A stretch of 47,373 nt of DNA from Candidatus Paceibacterota bacterium (lineage in GTDB: Bacteria; Patescibacteriota; Minisyncoccia; JAHISW01; Tagabacteraceae). The notes under the pieces were generated by a model that ran no database searches, was not told the origin of the DNA, and saw only the letters and a list, made by a program, of their open reading frames with translations. The DNA is taken from positions 1 to 47,373 of the forward strand of contig JAQTSC010000005.1 of NCBI GenBank assembly GCA_028711505.1, written 5' to 3'. Shown here one piece after another: positions 38,962 to 47,373 of this stretch. Numbering within the stretch: position 1 is the stretch's first letter; every line of letters starts with the position of its first letter. The position numbers and the translations under genes were made by a program.

Positions 38962-41133
38962 ATGCTTTTGAAAGAATTACAGATTTCCGGATTTAAATCT
39001 TTTGCCAAAAAAATCTCTCTGGATTTTCCCGTGGGAATTTCCGCTATCGTGGGGCCTAATGGTTCCGGAAAATCCAACGTCACCGAAGCCATCGCGTGGG
39101 TTTTGGGCGAGCAATCGATGAAAAGTCTTCGCGGCAAAAAAGGCGAAGACCTTATTTTTAACGGTTCTCATATTACCGCCAAAGCGTCAAAAGCTTCGGC
39201 TTCTTTGATTTTTTCCGAGAGCGCGAAGGGTGATGATTCCGTTATTTCCCGTTCGGTCTACCGCGACGGGACGAACGAATATTTTTTTAACGGAAAAGAA
39301 TGCCGCCTTAAAGATATTTTGGAGTTTTTGAGCGCGGCTGGAGGAGGAACATTGCGGCACCACATAATCAGCCAGGGCGAGGCGGACAGGATTTTAAACA
39401 CTTCTTCAAAAGAGAGAATGAGCATGGTGGAAGACGCTTTGGGGCTTAGAATTTACCAGCTAAAAAAGGAAGAGGGAGAAAGAAAACTGGAGAAAACTTT
39501 GAGCAATATGAAAGAAATTGAATCGGTCAGGAGGGAAATACAGCCTCATCTTAAATTTTTGAAGAAACAAGTGGAAAAAGCGAACGAAGTTTTTTCTTGG
39601 AAAGAAGAGCTCGCGAAACTCTCGTCTTCCTTCTTCTTTTCCGCGGAAAAGCGGTTTGAAAAAGAAAAAGAAGAAATTTTTTCGGAAAAATCGACGGCGG
39701 AAAAAGAAGTTTTTTCGGCGTCTAAAGACATAGAAGACTCAAAAAAGAAACTGGCCGGGAACAGAGGGATGGATTTGGAGCTTAACAAAGCGGGAGAAAA
39801 AATAAGCGAAATAGAAAGAGAGATAGGAAGATGCGAAGGAATTTTATCGCACCTTAAATCGGCGGCGGAAAGAGAGCCGGAAAAAGAAAAAATTTCCCGT
39901 CCGGCAATCGATTTAAAAGAAGCGGTTTCCTTTTTTAAGACGCTTGAAGAAAAGATTGACGAGGCCCTAGTAGAAAAAGATTTGCAGCGGATAAAATCCG
40001 TGCTTTTGGAAATAAAAAAGAGGCTGGATGTTTTTAAAAAAGAAGAAAAAAAAGAGGAACTCGTGAAAAAAGATATTGGCTCTGAAATTGAGGGGATAGA
40101 AAAGAAGAGAATAGAACTTTCAAAACTTTTAAAAATAGCGAGAGAAGAAAAAGAATTGATAGATAAAGAAAGAGCCGCTTCTTTCGACGTTGAGAGGGCG
40201 CTTTTCCAGAAAGAGATGAAATTAAGCGAAGCAAAATCGAAGCTGAATCTTTTGGCCGAAAAAGAAAAAGATTTTTCTTTTAAATCCGCAGAGTTAGCGA
40301 AAGACCGTGAGGAAATAGAAGCGATTTTGGGATCTAAAATTGATTTTTCGGGCGCGCGCGTTCTTGTCGAAGAGGAAACGGAAAAAGAAAAAAAGAAAAT
40401 AGAACGATTGAAGATAAAAGTGGAAGAAAGCGGCGGTTTGAGCGGAGAAATTATGAAAGAATACGAGGAAGTAAAAAACCGCGATGAATTTTTGGCTTCC
40501 GAGCTCGGTGATATGGGGAGAACTGAAGATTCGCTAAGAACTCTTATAAAACAGCTTGAAGAAAAGCTCGGAGAAGATTTCAAGGACGGCGTTAAAAAGA
40601 TAAATATCGAATTTCAGAATTTTTTTGAATTGATGTTTGGCGGCGGCAGAGCCGAAATAAAAATAATAACGCCGCCCAGAAGAAAGAAAAAAGACCAGGA
40701 TCTTTTGGAGGGAGAAAAGGAAGTTCCAATTTCTGGCGATTGCCAGGACGCCGGTGGAGAAGAAGCGGAAGACGGAATAGACATCTCCGTTAACTTGCCG
40801 CGCAAGAAAATTCACTCATTAAACATGCTTTCGGGCGGGGAACGCGCCTTGACGTCTATTGCTTTGCTTTTTGCCGTTTCCCAGGTAAATCCTCCTCCAT
40901 TTTTAATTTTGGATGAAACCGATGCGGCGCTTGATGAATCCAATTCCAAAAAATACGGGGCAATGCTGAAAGAACTCAGCCAAAAGACCCAGCTTATTTT
41001 AGTCACGCATAACAGGGAAACGATGTCTGCGGCTTCGGTTCTTTACGGAGTTACGATGGGAGCTGACGGTTCTTCAAGAATTCTTTCGGTAAAATTTGAC
41101 GAAGCGGAGGAAATGGTAAAATCCAAATTGTAA
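38962..41133 (+). CDS. smc: SMC chromosome-segregation ATPase, no hinge seen
   Basis: The 723-residue protein has the SMC head: Walker A GPNGSGKSN (31-39) in ISGFKSFAKKISLDFPVGISAIV, the Q-loop region HHIISQGEADRILN, and at the end the ABC signature LSGGERALTSIALLF (about 622) with Walker B FLILDETDAALDES (about 646). Between lie about 400 residues of Lys/Glu-rich coiled coil. Normal SMC is about 1,150-1,200 residues with two 300-residue coils and a Gly-rich hinge of about 150. I find no hinge-like stretch here. A small non-coil segment (SRPAIDLKEAVSFFKTLEEKIDE, about 310-330) may be the fold-back point. It should act in DNA organisation; whether it dimerises by a hinge is open. Confidence 0.88.
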   Translation: MLLKELQISGFKSFAKKISLDFPVGISAIVGPNGSGKSNVTEAIAWVLGEQSMKSLRGKKGEDLIFNGSHITAKASKASASLIFSESAKGDDSVISRSVYRDGTNEYFFNGKECRLKDILEFLSAAGGGTLRHHIISQGEADRILNTSSKERMSMVEDALGLRIYQLKKEEGERKLEKTLSNMKEIESVRREIQPHLKFLKKQVEKANEVFSWKEELAKLSSSFFFSAEKRFEKEKEEIFSEKSTAEKEVFSASKDIEDSKKKLAGNRGMDLELNKAGEKISEIEREIGRCEGILSHLKSAAEREPEKEKISRPAIDLKEAVSFFKTLEEKIDEALVEKDLQRIKSVLLEIKKRLDVFKKEEKKEELVKKDIGSEIEGIEKKRIELSKLLKIAREEKELIDKERAASFDVERALFQKEMKLSEAKSKLNLLAEKEKDFSFKSAELAKDREEIEAILGSKIDFSGARVLVEEETEKEKKKIERLKIKVEESGGLSGEIMKEYEEVKNRDEFLASELGDMGRTEDSLRTLIKQLEEKLGEDFKDGVKKINIEFQNFFELMFGGGRAEIKIITPPRRKKKDQDLLEGEKEVPISGDCQDAGGEEAEDGIDISVNLPRKKIHSLNMLSGGERALTSIALLFAVSQVNPPPFLILDETDAALDESNSKKYGAMLKELSQKTQLILVTHNRETMSAASVLYGVTMGADGSSRILSVKFDEAEEMVKSKL

Positions 41134-41152
41134 TCAAGTTATCCGGGTTTTA

Positions 41153-41180
41153 TTGACCAAAAAATAATTATTGATATAAT
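41153..41180 (+). promoter_or_regulatory. Promoter for bS16, leaderless
   Basis: TTGACC (41153-41158), 16 bases, perfect TATAAT (41175-41180). The box ends 7 bases before the ATG at 41188, so the message begins at or next to the start codon. Confidence 0.7.
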
Positions 41181-41187
41181 AGCCAAC

Positions 41188-41601
41188 ATGCTGATAATAA
41201 GATTTACAAGGATAGGGAGAAAACACGATCCGTATTTCCGGCTCGTTGTTGTTGATTCCAGAAAAGCGCTAAGAAGCGGCGATTATTTGGAAAATCTTGG
41301 TTCGTATAATCCGCGCGGCGAGGATCAGAAATTTGACGGTGAGCGGGTTAAATATTGGATTTCAAAAGGAGCGCAGGTTTCCGACAGCGCTTTTAACGCT
41401 TTGGTTGACGCAAAAATACTTTCAGGCAAAAAGAGAAAGATTACTTCGGCAGAGAGGAAGAAACCAAGTGAAGAAGGAAAAGCCGTCGAAGAAAACGGAA
41501 ATGGCGGCGAAGATAAAATTGTCCAAAATTCGGGAATTCCGGAAAACGAGATAACAGAAGATGCTCCAGCCGAGGAACAAGAAAAAGCAGGAACCGAATA
41601 G
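41188..41601 (+). CDS. rpsP: Ribosomal protein bS16 with acidic extension
   Basis: The 137-residue protein begins MLIIRFTRIGRKHDPYFRLVVVDSRKALRSGDYLENLGSYNPRGED, the S16 fold, up to about residue 85. The last 50 residues (SEEGKAVEENGNGGEDKIV) are a low-complexity acidic tail not found in the usual 80-90-residue protein. It stabilises the 5' part of 16S rRNA. The order bS16-KhpA-TrmD is the classical one, though a rimM gene normally between KhpA and TrmD is absent. Confidence 0.95.
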   Translation: MLIIRFTRIGRKHDPYFRLVVVDSRKALRSGDYLENLGSYNPRGEDQKFDGERVKYWISKGAQVSDSAFNALVDAKILSGKKRKITSAERKKPSEEGKAVEENGNGGEDKIVQNSGIPENEITEDAPAEEQEKAGTE

Positions 41602-41605
41602 GGGG

Positions 41606-41633
41606 TTGACAAACTGATTTTTTTATATATAAT
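41606..41633 (+). promoter_or_regulatory. Promoter for khpA-trmD
   Basis: TTGACA (41606-41611), 16 bases, TATAAT (41628-41633), both perfect boxes. The leader to the ATG at 41705 is about 65 bases and has no strong Shine-Dalgarno. Confidence 0.8.
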
Positions 41634-41704
41634 AAAATTAATAATAAAAGTAGGTCGAAAGCAAGATTTATCAGATTAACTTAAATACCGAAGAGATTAT
41701 TATC

Positions 41705-42028
41705 ATGGCGGAAAAGCATATGGATCAGGAATTTCTTGAATACGTTGTGAAGTCTTTGGTTGATAACCCGGATGCCGTAAAAGTCGACCGCAAGGTTGAT
41801 GAAATGGGCGTTCTTCTCACTTTGAAGATTGACCAGGCGGATATGGGAAAGATCATTGGCAGGAACGGCAACACGGCTAAATCCATCAGAAATCTTTTGC
41901 GTGTAGTCGGCATTAAAAACCAGGCTCGCGTGAATTTGAAGATTGAAGAGCCGGCTGGCGGACGCCGAATGCCTTCTCCATCCGAAGACAGAAGCGTAGA
42001 TGATGTCGTTGACGACCTCAAGCTTTAA
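41705..42028 (+). CDS. khpA: KH-domain RNA-binding protein KhpA
   Basis: The 107-residue protein (MAEKHMDQEFLEYVVKSLVDNPDAV) has a single KH domain with the G-x-x-G loop in GKIIGRNGNTAKSIRNLLRVVG (about 54-75), the KhpA type of 75-80 residues plus a C-terminal extension (GGRRMPSPSEDRSVDDVVDDL). KhpA binds RNA, often with KhpB, and helps control cell elongation and small-RNA stability. It is the second gene of the rpsP-trmD region. A hairpin terminator follows at about 42048, so trmD may have its own start. Confidence 0.9.
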   Translation: MAEKHMDQEFLEYVVKSLVDNPDAVKVDRKVDEMGVLLTLKIDQADMGKIIGRNGNTAKSIRNLLRVVGIKNQARVNLKIEEPAGGRRMPSPSEDRSVDDVVDDLKL

Positions 42029-42046
42029 TTTGAATTTTGTGTTTAT

Positions 42047-42083
42047 ACAAAAACCGGCGCTGTAAAAAGGCGCCGGTTTTTGT
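42047..42083 (+). terminator. Intrinsic terminator after khpA
   Basis: AAAACCGGCGC pairs with GCGCCGGTTTT around a loop containing TGTAAAAAG, followed by T-rich sequence. An extended -10, TGTTATATT (42081-42089), directly follows and ends 9 bases before the trmD ATG. Confidence 0.8.
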
Positions 42084-42098
42084 TATATTTGCAGTATC

Positions 42099-42800
42099 AT
42101 GTTTTTTAGAATATTTACCCTTTTCCCGGAAGTTTTTGAAAAGTACCTTGGCGTATCGGTTCTTAAACGCGCTTTGGATAAAAAAATCATACGCGTAAAA
42201 ACTTACAATATCCGCGATTTCGCAAACGATAAACACAAAACAACCGATGATTCGCCATATGGCGGCGGCGCGGGAATGGTAATGAAAGCCGAACCCATAC
42301 TTAAAGCCGTTTTTAAAGAATTAAAAAATAAGCCCAGTGCCCGTAAAATCAAAATTGCCATTCTTTCCGCCAAAGGAAAACAATTTAATCAAAAAATCGC
42401 TTATTTGTGGGCGAAAAAATACGACGAAGTTTTTTTAATTTGCGGAAGATACGAGGGAATCGACGAGCGCGTAAAATCGGCGCTTAAGGCCGAAGAAATT
42501 TCTATCGGGCCTTATGTGCTTACCGACGGCGATGTCGGAGCCATGGCTTTGATTTCTTCTGTGGCCAGGCTCGTGCCCGGAGTTATAAAAATGGAATCTC
42601 TCCAGGAAGAATCGCACTGGAACGTTTTGCTAAAAAAAGAAAAAAATATCAAAACGGGTTTAGCGCTGGAATATCCTCATTATACCCGTCCCGAAGTTTT
42701 TGAATTTAACGCCAAAAAATATCCCGTGCCGAAAATTCTTCTGTCGGGCGACCATAAAAAAATAAAAAAGTGGCGCGAAACGCGTTCTAAAATAAAATAA
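42099..42800 (+). CDS. trmD: tRNA (guanine-37-N1)-methyltransferase
   Basis: The 233-residue protein is a complete TrmD: FRIFTLFPEVFEKYLGVSVLKRAL, YNIRDFANDKHKTTDDSPYGGGAGMVMKAEPI, the SPOUT knot ICGRYEGIDERV and SIGPYVLTDGDVGAMALISSVARLVPGVI, then EESHWN, YPHYTRPEVF and SGDHKKIKKWRETRS. It puts a methyl group on G37 of tRNAs with a G36, using SAM, to prevent frameshifts. It is followed by the transporter gene with only 2 bases between. Confidence 0.97.
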   Translation: MFFRIFTLFPEVFEKYLGVSVLKRALDKKIIRVKTYNIRDFANDKHKTTDDSPYGGGAGMVMKAEPILKAVFKELKNKPSARKIKIAILSAKGKQFNQKIAYLWAKKYDEVFLICGRYEGIDERVKSALKAEEISIGPYVLTDGDVGAMALISSVARLVPGVIKMESLQEESHWNVLLKKEKNIKTGLALEYPHYTRPEVFEFNAKKYPVPKILLSGDHKKIKKWRETRSKIK

Positions 42801-42802
42801 AC

Positions 42803-43708
42803 ATGTCTTGGCTTATCCTGGCCGCAATAAGTTATTTTTTGGCCGCGGTTGTCCTGGTCTTTGACAAATTTTTATTGTCGCACAAATCCAAAGATCCTTT
42901 GGTGTATTCTTTCTATGTTTCCTCTTTGAGTCTTTTGGTTTTTCTGCTTTGGCCTTTTGATTTTTCTTTAATTCCGTCTAAAACCGCGCTGGTCGCTTTT
43001 ATTGCCGGCGCATCATTTTTTCCGGCAATATATTTTTTGAACAAGGCCGTGAAGGAGGGAGAAGCCGACAGGGCGGCGGCTATTTCGGGCGGAGTGTCTC
43101 CTGTTTTGGTTTTAATCCTTTCTTTTTTCTTTCTTGAAGAAAAACTTCCGGAGTCTTGGCTTTGGGCTCTTTGCCTGCTTATTTTCGGAGGAATTATATT
43201 AAGTTTGGGTTCCGTGCGGTCTTTGGGCGTAAAAGCCCATAAAGCTCCGCCTTTCTTTTCTTTTGTATCCGCCGTATTTTTCGCTCTCACTTTTTTTTCA
43301 ACAAAATACGTTTTTCTTTCAACGAGTTTTATAAACGGATTCGCGTGGACCAGGATAGGCCTGATTGTTCCGGTCATTGCGATTTTGCTTTCCGGCAGAT
43401 TGCGCGCGGGAATAAGGCAAAACCCGCTGAGCGTTTCAAAAAGGCTTTTTCTTTTTTTTGCCGCCAATAAGACTTTAAGCGGGGTGGCTTTCCTTCTTTT
43501 AAATTACGCCATTTCCCTTGGCTCTGTTTCCGTTATTAATGCCATGCAGGGGATCCAGTTTATGTTTATATTTTTTATAACAGCCGCAATTTCTTTTTTT
43601 AGGCCGGGACTTGTGGGAGAGAAACCGACTCTTGGCGTAATCATTAAAAAAATATCGGGTATCGTTTCGCTGACGATCGCTCTTGTTTTGCTTTTTCTCT
43701 ATTCGTAA
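42803..43708 (+). CDS. DMT superfamily transporter (EamA-like)
   Basis: The 301-residue protein has about ten membrane helices in two similar halves, each an EamA unit (first: SWLILAAISYFLAAVVLVFDKFLL; second starting near FFSFVSAVFFALTFFSTKYVFLS). The motif GGVSPVLVLILSFFFLEEKLPESW, with the E-E before a helix, is typical. It probably exports or imports a small metabolite; the substrate cannot be told. The stop at 43708 is one base from the next ATG, so it is coupled to a secreted glycosidase and may take up its product. Confidence 0.85.
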   Translation: MSWLILAAISYFLAAVVLVFDKFLLSHKSKDPLVYSFYVSSLSLLVFLLWPFDFSLIPSKTALVAFIAGASFFPAIYFLNKAVKEGEADRAAAISGGVSPVLVLILSFFFLEEKLPESWLWALCLLIFGGIILSLGSVRSLGVKAHKAPPFFSFVSAVFFALTFFSTKYVFLSTSFINGFAWTRIGLIVPVIAILLSGRLRAGIRQNPLSVSKRLFLFFAANKTLSGVAFLLLNYAISLGSVSVINAMQGIQFMFIFFITAAISFFRPGLVGEKPTLGVIIKKISGIVSLTIALVLLFLYS

Positions 43709-43709
43709 T

Positions 43710-44690
43710 ATGAAAAAGTTTTTGTTTTTGATTTTAATTTTTTCGGCTGGCTGTTTTTGTTTCGGCCGGTTTCTTTTGGAAAAAGCGCCCTCTGGGGAAG
43801 TTAAAGATTTTGGCATAACTTTTTCCAAAAAACAGGCCGATGAACTTGGCTTGAATTGGCGCGAAGTTTATCTCGCCACGCTTGAAGAGTTGGGGTTTAA
43901 AAAAATAAGAGTTCCGGTTTATTGGCAAGACGTGGAATCGGAACAAAACAGATTCGATTTTTCCGTTTATGACGAAATGATTGCTCTTGCGCAAAAAAAT
44001 AACGCGGAAATAATTTTAGCGATTGGCGTAAAGCTTCCGCGCTGGCCTGAATGCCACGAGCCCGAATGGGCGAAAAACGAAAATCCGGAAGCGAAAAGAA
44101 AAGAAATTTTGGAATATATGGAAGAAACAATTAATCGTTATGACAAAAATCCGGCGATTGTCGCTTGGCAAATTGAAAATGAGCCGTTTCTGGGTTTTGG
44201 AAAATGCGAAGATTTGGATGTTAAACTTTTAGACGAAGAAATTGTTTTGACAAGGTCTCTTTCTAAAAAGCCGGTTTTGATAACGGACAGCGGGGAAATG
44301 AGCGGTTGGTTTTCGGCTTACAAGCGCGCTGATATTTTCGGGACAACGATGTATCGCACTGTGTACAATAAAATTTTCGGACAAATTACTTATCCTCTGC
44401 CTCCGGTGTTTTTCCGCCTGAAACTCGGGCTCGCGAGATTTTTTTATCTGGAAAAACCAGCCGTGGTGATAGAGCTTCAAGCCGAGCCTTGGGACGAAAA
44501 ACATATAAATGAAATTACTGTTGAACAGCAATATAAATCAATGAGCCCGGAAAAATTTCAGGAAGTTTTAGAATATATAAAAGGAACGGGTTTTGATACT
44601 TTCTATCTGTGGGGCGTTGAGTGGTGGTATCAGTTAAAACAGAATGGGCATCCGGAAATGTGGGATATGGTGAAAGCACTTGACAAATAG
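43710..44690 (+). CDS. Lipoprotein glycoside hydrolase, clan GH-A
   Basis: The 326-residue protein starts MKKFLFLILIFSAGCFCFGR; the S-A-G-C is a lipobox, so it is likely anchored outside the membrane. The rest is a TIM barrel of clan A: KKIRVPVYWQDVESEQNRFDFSVYDEMI, VAWQIENEP with acid/base Glu (about 155), and VIELQAEPW with a probable nucleophile Glu (about 255), then YLWGVEWWYQ near the end. The layout is close to GH5/GH42 beta-glycanases; the exact family and substrate are not decidable. With the GH1 enzyme at 45226 it may degrade glycans for uptake by the neighbouring transporter. Confidence 0.8.
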   Translation: MKKFLFLILIFSAGCFCFGRFLLEKAPSGEVKDFGITFSKKQADELGLNWREVYLATLEELGFKKIRVPVYWQDVESEQNRFDFSVYDEMIALAQKNNAEIILAIGVKLPRWPECHEPEWAKNENPEAKRKEILEYMEETINRYDKNPAIVAWQIENEPFLGFGKCEDLDVKLLDEEIVLTRSLSKKPVLITDSGEMSGWFSAYKRADIFGTTMYRTVYNKIFGQITYPLPPVFFRLKLGLARFFYLEKPAVVIELQAEPWDEKHINEITVEQQYKSMSPEKFQEVLEYIKGTGFDTFYLWGVEWWYQLKQNGHPEMWDMVKALDK

Positions 44691-44743
44691 TATCGTTTCG
44701 TGTTTTCTGTAGTAAGAAAAAAATCTTTCGCAAGGAGGTATTT

Positions 44744-45139
44744 ATGGATACGAGCGTAAAGGTGTTAGTGGTGGATGATGATGAGGCAGTGAGGAAGACT
44801 GTTGTCGAAATACTTAAGAGCTTCGGTTTTTCGGAATCGATCGAAGCCGCTGACGGCCTTGAGGCATGGGACAATTTTTTCTGCTGTGGAGATTCCGGAA
44901 TCAGGCTTATTGTCTCCGATAGGGAAATGCCCAATTGGGATGGACTTGACCTTTTGAGGGCGGTCAGGGGGAGGACGCAGGAACACAAGATCTCTTTCGT
45001 TTTGATGTCTGGAGAATCGTTGTCTAAAGAAGAAATCCTTGAAGCAGATCGGCTCGGTTCTTTCTTCATTGGCAAACCTTTTGCTAGCATTGCTCATTTT
45101 CAGGAGGCCATTGAGTACGCTGAAGCAATGCAGAAGTGA
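44744..45139 (+). CDS. Stand-alone response regulator receiver domain
   Basis: The 131-residue protein is a CheY-like receiver only: acidic pocket D11-D13 in VLVVDDDEAVRKTV, phospho-acceptor D59 in LIVSDREMPNWDGLDLL, switch S89 in VLMSGES and K111 in IGKPF. No output domain follows, and no histidine kinase is in the window, so its partner is unknown; it may act by protein contacts, as CheY does. The gene has a strong AAGGAGG (44732-44738) 5 bases before the ATG and its own terminator. It sits between two glycosidase genes as a separate unit with more G-ending codons than its neighbours. Confidence 0.9.
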   Translation: MDTSVKVLVVDDDEAVRKTVVEILKSFGFSESIEAADGLEAWDNFFCCGDSGIRLIVSDREMPNWDGLDLLRAVRGRTQEHKISFVLMSGESLSKEEILEADRLGSFFIGKPFASIAHFQEAIEYAEAMQK

Positions 45140-45154
45140 GATGTTTGTTTGCAG

Positions 45155-45185
45155 ATCCCTCGGGTAATTTTCCCGGGGGATTTTT
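45155..45185 (+). terminator. Intrinsic terminator after receiver gene
   Basis: ATCCCTCGGG (45155-45164) pairs with CCCGGGGGAT (45172-45181, one mismatch), followed by TTTTT. A TTCGACAGGCTCAGGG segment follows at about 45190, a short sequence I recall as a frequent dispersed element in such genomes. Confidence 0.8.
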
Positions 45186-45225
45186 GTTCTTCGACAGGCT
45201 CAGGGTAAATGTTAAGATAAAATAT

Positions 45226-46476
45226 ATGAAATTAAAATTTCCAGAAAAATTTTTTTGGGGAGCGGCGACTTCGGCTCATCAGGTTGAAGGCGGTTGTAAT
45301 AACGATTGGTCAAAATGGGAAAAAGAAAACGCAGCGCGGCTTGCCGAAAGGGCAAAAACTCATTGGCAAAAATGGCAGCAGGAAAGATTTCCGGAAATGT
45401 TTAAGCCCGAAAATTATATTTCGGGAAAAGCGTGCGACCATTACAACAGGTTTTGTGAGGACTTTGACATCGCTCTGTCTCTTGGTCAAAACGCCCACCG
45501 CTTTTCAATTGAATGGAGCCGGATAGAACCCGAAGAAGGGAAGTTTGATGAAAAAGAAATAAAGCATTATCAAAAAATTATTTCCGCTTTGCGAGAAAGG
45601 GGAATTGAACCGTTTATAACAATAAATCACTGGACTTTGCCGCTGTGGTTTGAGGATGTCGGCGGCTGGGAGCATGATGACGCTGTTTTTCACTTTTCTG
45701 AATTTGTCGGATACCTTGCCAGAAATTTGAAAGATGTGAAATTTTGGATTGTTTTCAATGAACCGTGGATCTATATTTCCCATTCTTATATAAGGGGAAA
45801 ATGGCCGCCGGCTAAAAAAAGCTGGATATCTGTTTTTAGAGTTCTGCGCGTGTTGATACGCTCGCATAAAATTTCTTTTGATATTATAAAAAGCGTAAGC
45901 CCGCAGGCTAAAGTCGGCATAGCTGAAAATAATGTTTATTTTGAGGGTTGGCGTTTGATCCAGCAGGCGGCCAATTATTTTGTTAATAATTATTTTCTGA
46001 AGAAAATAAAAAATCATCTGGATTTTATCGGATTGAATTATTATTTTCATAATAAAATTAAAGGTTTTAGGTTTAATAAAAATGATAACGAATTCATAAC
46101 GGACATGGGATGGGAAATTTATCCGGAGGGAATTTATCATGTTTTGAAAGATCTTAGGGATTACGACAAGCCGATTTACATAACGGAAAACGGGTTGGCT
46201 GACAGTCGTGATATTGAACGAACGAAATTTATAAAAGATCATTTATATTGGACGCATAAAGCGATTGAAGAAGGTGTTGACGTAAGGGGGTATTTCTATT
46301 GGTCGCTATTGGACAATTTTGAATGGGACAAAGGTTTTTGGCCTAGGTTTGGGTTGGTTGAAATTGATTATTTGCCTCGTGGTAAGGCGGGTCAGGCGCT
46401 TGAAAGGCGTGTCCGAAAGAGCGCTTTGGAATACGCGGAGATTTGTAAAAATAATGGTTTTGAATATATTATCTAA
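45226..46476 (+). CDS. GH1 family beta-glycosidase
   Basis: The 416-residue protein begins MKLKFPEKFFWGAATSAHQVEGG, the GH1 start. Acid/base Glu is in FWIVFNEPW (about 177) and the nucleophile Glu in YITENGLA (about 318); further GH1 landmarks are NAHRFSIEWSRIEPEEG, FITINHWTLPLWF, HLDFIGLNYYFH, GYFYWSLLDNFEWDKGF. The enzyme releases terminal beta-linked sugars (glucose, galactose and others), here from the cytoplasm since no signal peptide is seen. Residues LPRGKAGQA (about 383-391, 46372-46398) interrupt a stretch normally conserved at the end of GH1 and appear inserted. The start at 46476-416 codons is chosen by family; earlier in-frame starts lie in the terminator of the receiver gene. Confidence 0.93.
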   Translation: MKLKFPEKFFWGAATSAHQVEGGCNNDWSKWEKENAARLAERAKTHWQKWQQERFPEMFKPENYISGKACDHYNRFCEDFDIALSLGQNAHRFSIEWSRIEPEEGKFDEKEIKHYQKIISALRERGIEPFITINHWTLPLWFEDVGGWEHDDAVFHFSEFVGYLARNLKDVKFWIVFNEPWIYISHSYIRGKWPPAKKSWISVFRVLRVLIRSHKISFDIIKSVSPQAKVGIAENNVYFEGWRLIQQAANYFVNNYFLKKIKNHLDFIGLNYYFHNKIKGFRFNKNDNEFITDMGWEIYPEGIYHVLKDLRDYDKPIYITENGLADSRDIERTKFIKDHLYWTHKAIEEGVDVRGYFYWSLLDNFEWDKGFWPRFGLVEIDYLPRGKAGQALERRVRKSALEYAEICKNNGFEYII

Positions 46477-46481
46477 CAGGG

Positions 46482-46509
46482 TTGACACGGATATGTAGGC
46501 GTATATAAT
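46482..46509 (+). promoter_or_regulatory. rRNA operon promoter
   Basis: TTGACA (46482-46487), 16 bases, TATAAT (46504-46509), both perfect. Transcription should begin about 46516, 85 bases before 16S. The leader includes a TTGGGGTTTAAATCCCAG hairpin-like segment (about 46576-46593) of the kind used in pre-rRNA processing. Confidence 0.85.
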
Positions 46510-46600
46510 AAGACTACTCTTTGAAAAAAGAAAAGTGTTTTTTGTTTTGTTCCGTTCTATTTACAAAATATAGATTGGGGTTTAAATCCCAGTTTTTATT

Positions 46601-47373
<773 letters not shown>

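Noticed and set aside
39546-40583. 345-codon Ser/Phe-rich frame opposite smc
   Set aside because: It is the reverse of Lys/Glu-rich coiled coil codons, a usual artefact.

Overview
The window reads as one contig from a small-genome candidate-phylum bacterium, most likely Patescibacteria/CPR and probably a parcubacterium. Evidence: a divergent 16S rRNA with a shortened 5' half, compact core proteins (149-aa EF-Ts, 244-aa release factor 1 without its first domain, 723-aa SMC without a visible hinge), a NusB-Nudix fusion, a parcubacterial-type surface protein with a C-terminal peptidoglycan-binding domain, and many core genes without a Shine-Dalgarno site. UGA is a normal stop, so the code is standard. 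Taxonomy is inferred; no search was run. The contig starts inside a transposase-like gene and ends inside 16S rRNA, both typical assembly break points.

Region 1 (1-17.8 kb) is a glycan and lipid island. It holds one broken and three intact cobalamin-binding-type radical SAM proteins (one fused to a methyltransferase), GT9, GT39-like and GT2 glycosyltransferases, an LPG-synthase-type membrane protein, a sugar amidotransferase fused to a class II glutaminase, a methyltransferase, a nitroreductase, a ferredoxin, a polyprenyl-phosphate sugar phosphotransferase and an O-antigen-ligase-like protein with TPRs. Seven minus-strand genes (13839 down to 5804) form one tight operon. Together they suggest assembly of an unusual amidated or methylated glycan on a polyprenyl carrier. 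The product cannot be named from sequence.

Region 2 (17.9-24.7 kb) has two exported surface proteins (one a tandem-repeat lipoprotein, one with a PG-binding domain), murB behind a strong promoter and a foldable leader RNA, a short Lys-rich peptide, secA and two ASCH-domain genes.

Region 3 (24.7-46.5 kb) mixes core genes (bL25, RF1, bL31, uS2, EF-Ts, tRNA-Thr, bL32, NusB-Nudix, RNase III, SMC, bS16, KhpA, TrmD) with metabolism (class II aldolase, 2-hydroxyacid dehydrogenase), a murein lytic enzyme, two glycoside hydrolases and a DMT transporter. Between these sit four single-gene units with a classical Shine-Dalgarno site and a downstream terminator hairpin: a GC-rich unknown gene, a 377-aa unknown, a PEP-CTERM protein and a lone receiver domain. 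They contrast with the core genes, several of which have a -10 box only 5-10 bases before ATG and look leaderless.

Region 4 (46.5 kb to the end) is a strong promoter and the first ~770 bases of 16S rRNA.

The most promising leads are the radical SAM/amidotransferase island, the GC-rich cassette gene, the folded RNA before murB, and the leaderless versus Shine-Dalgarno split.
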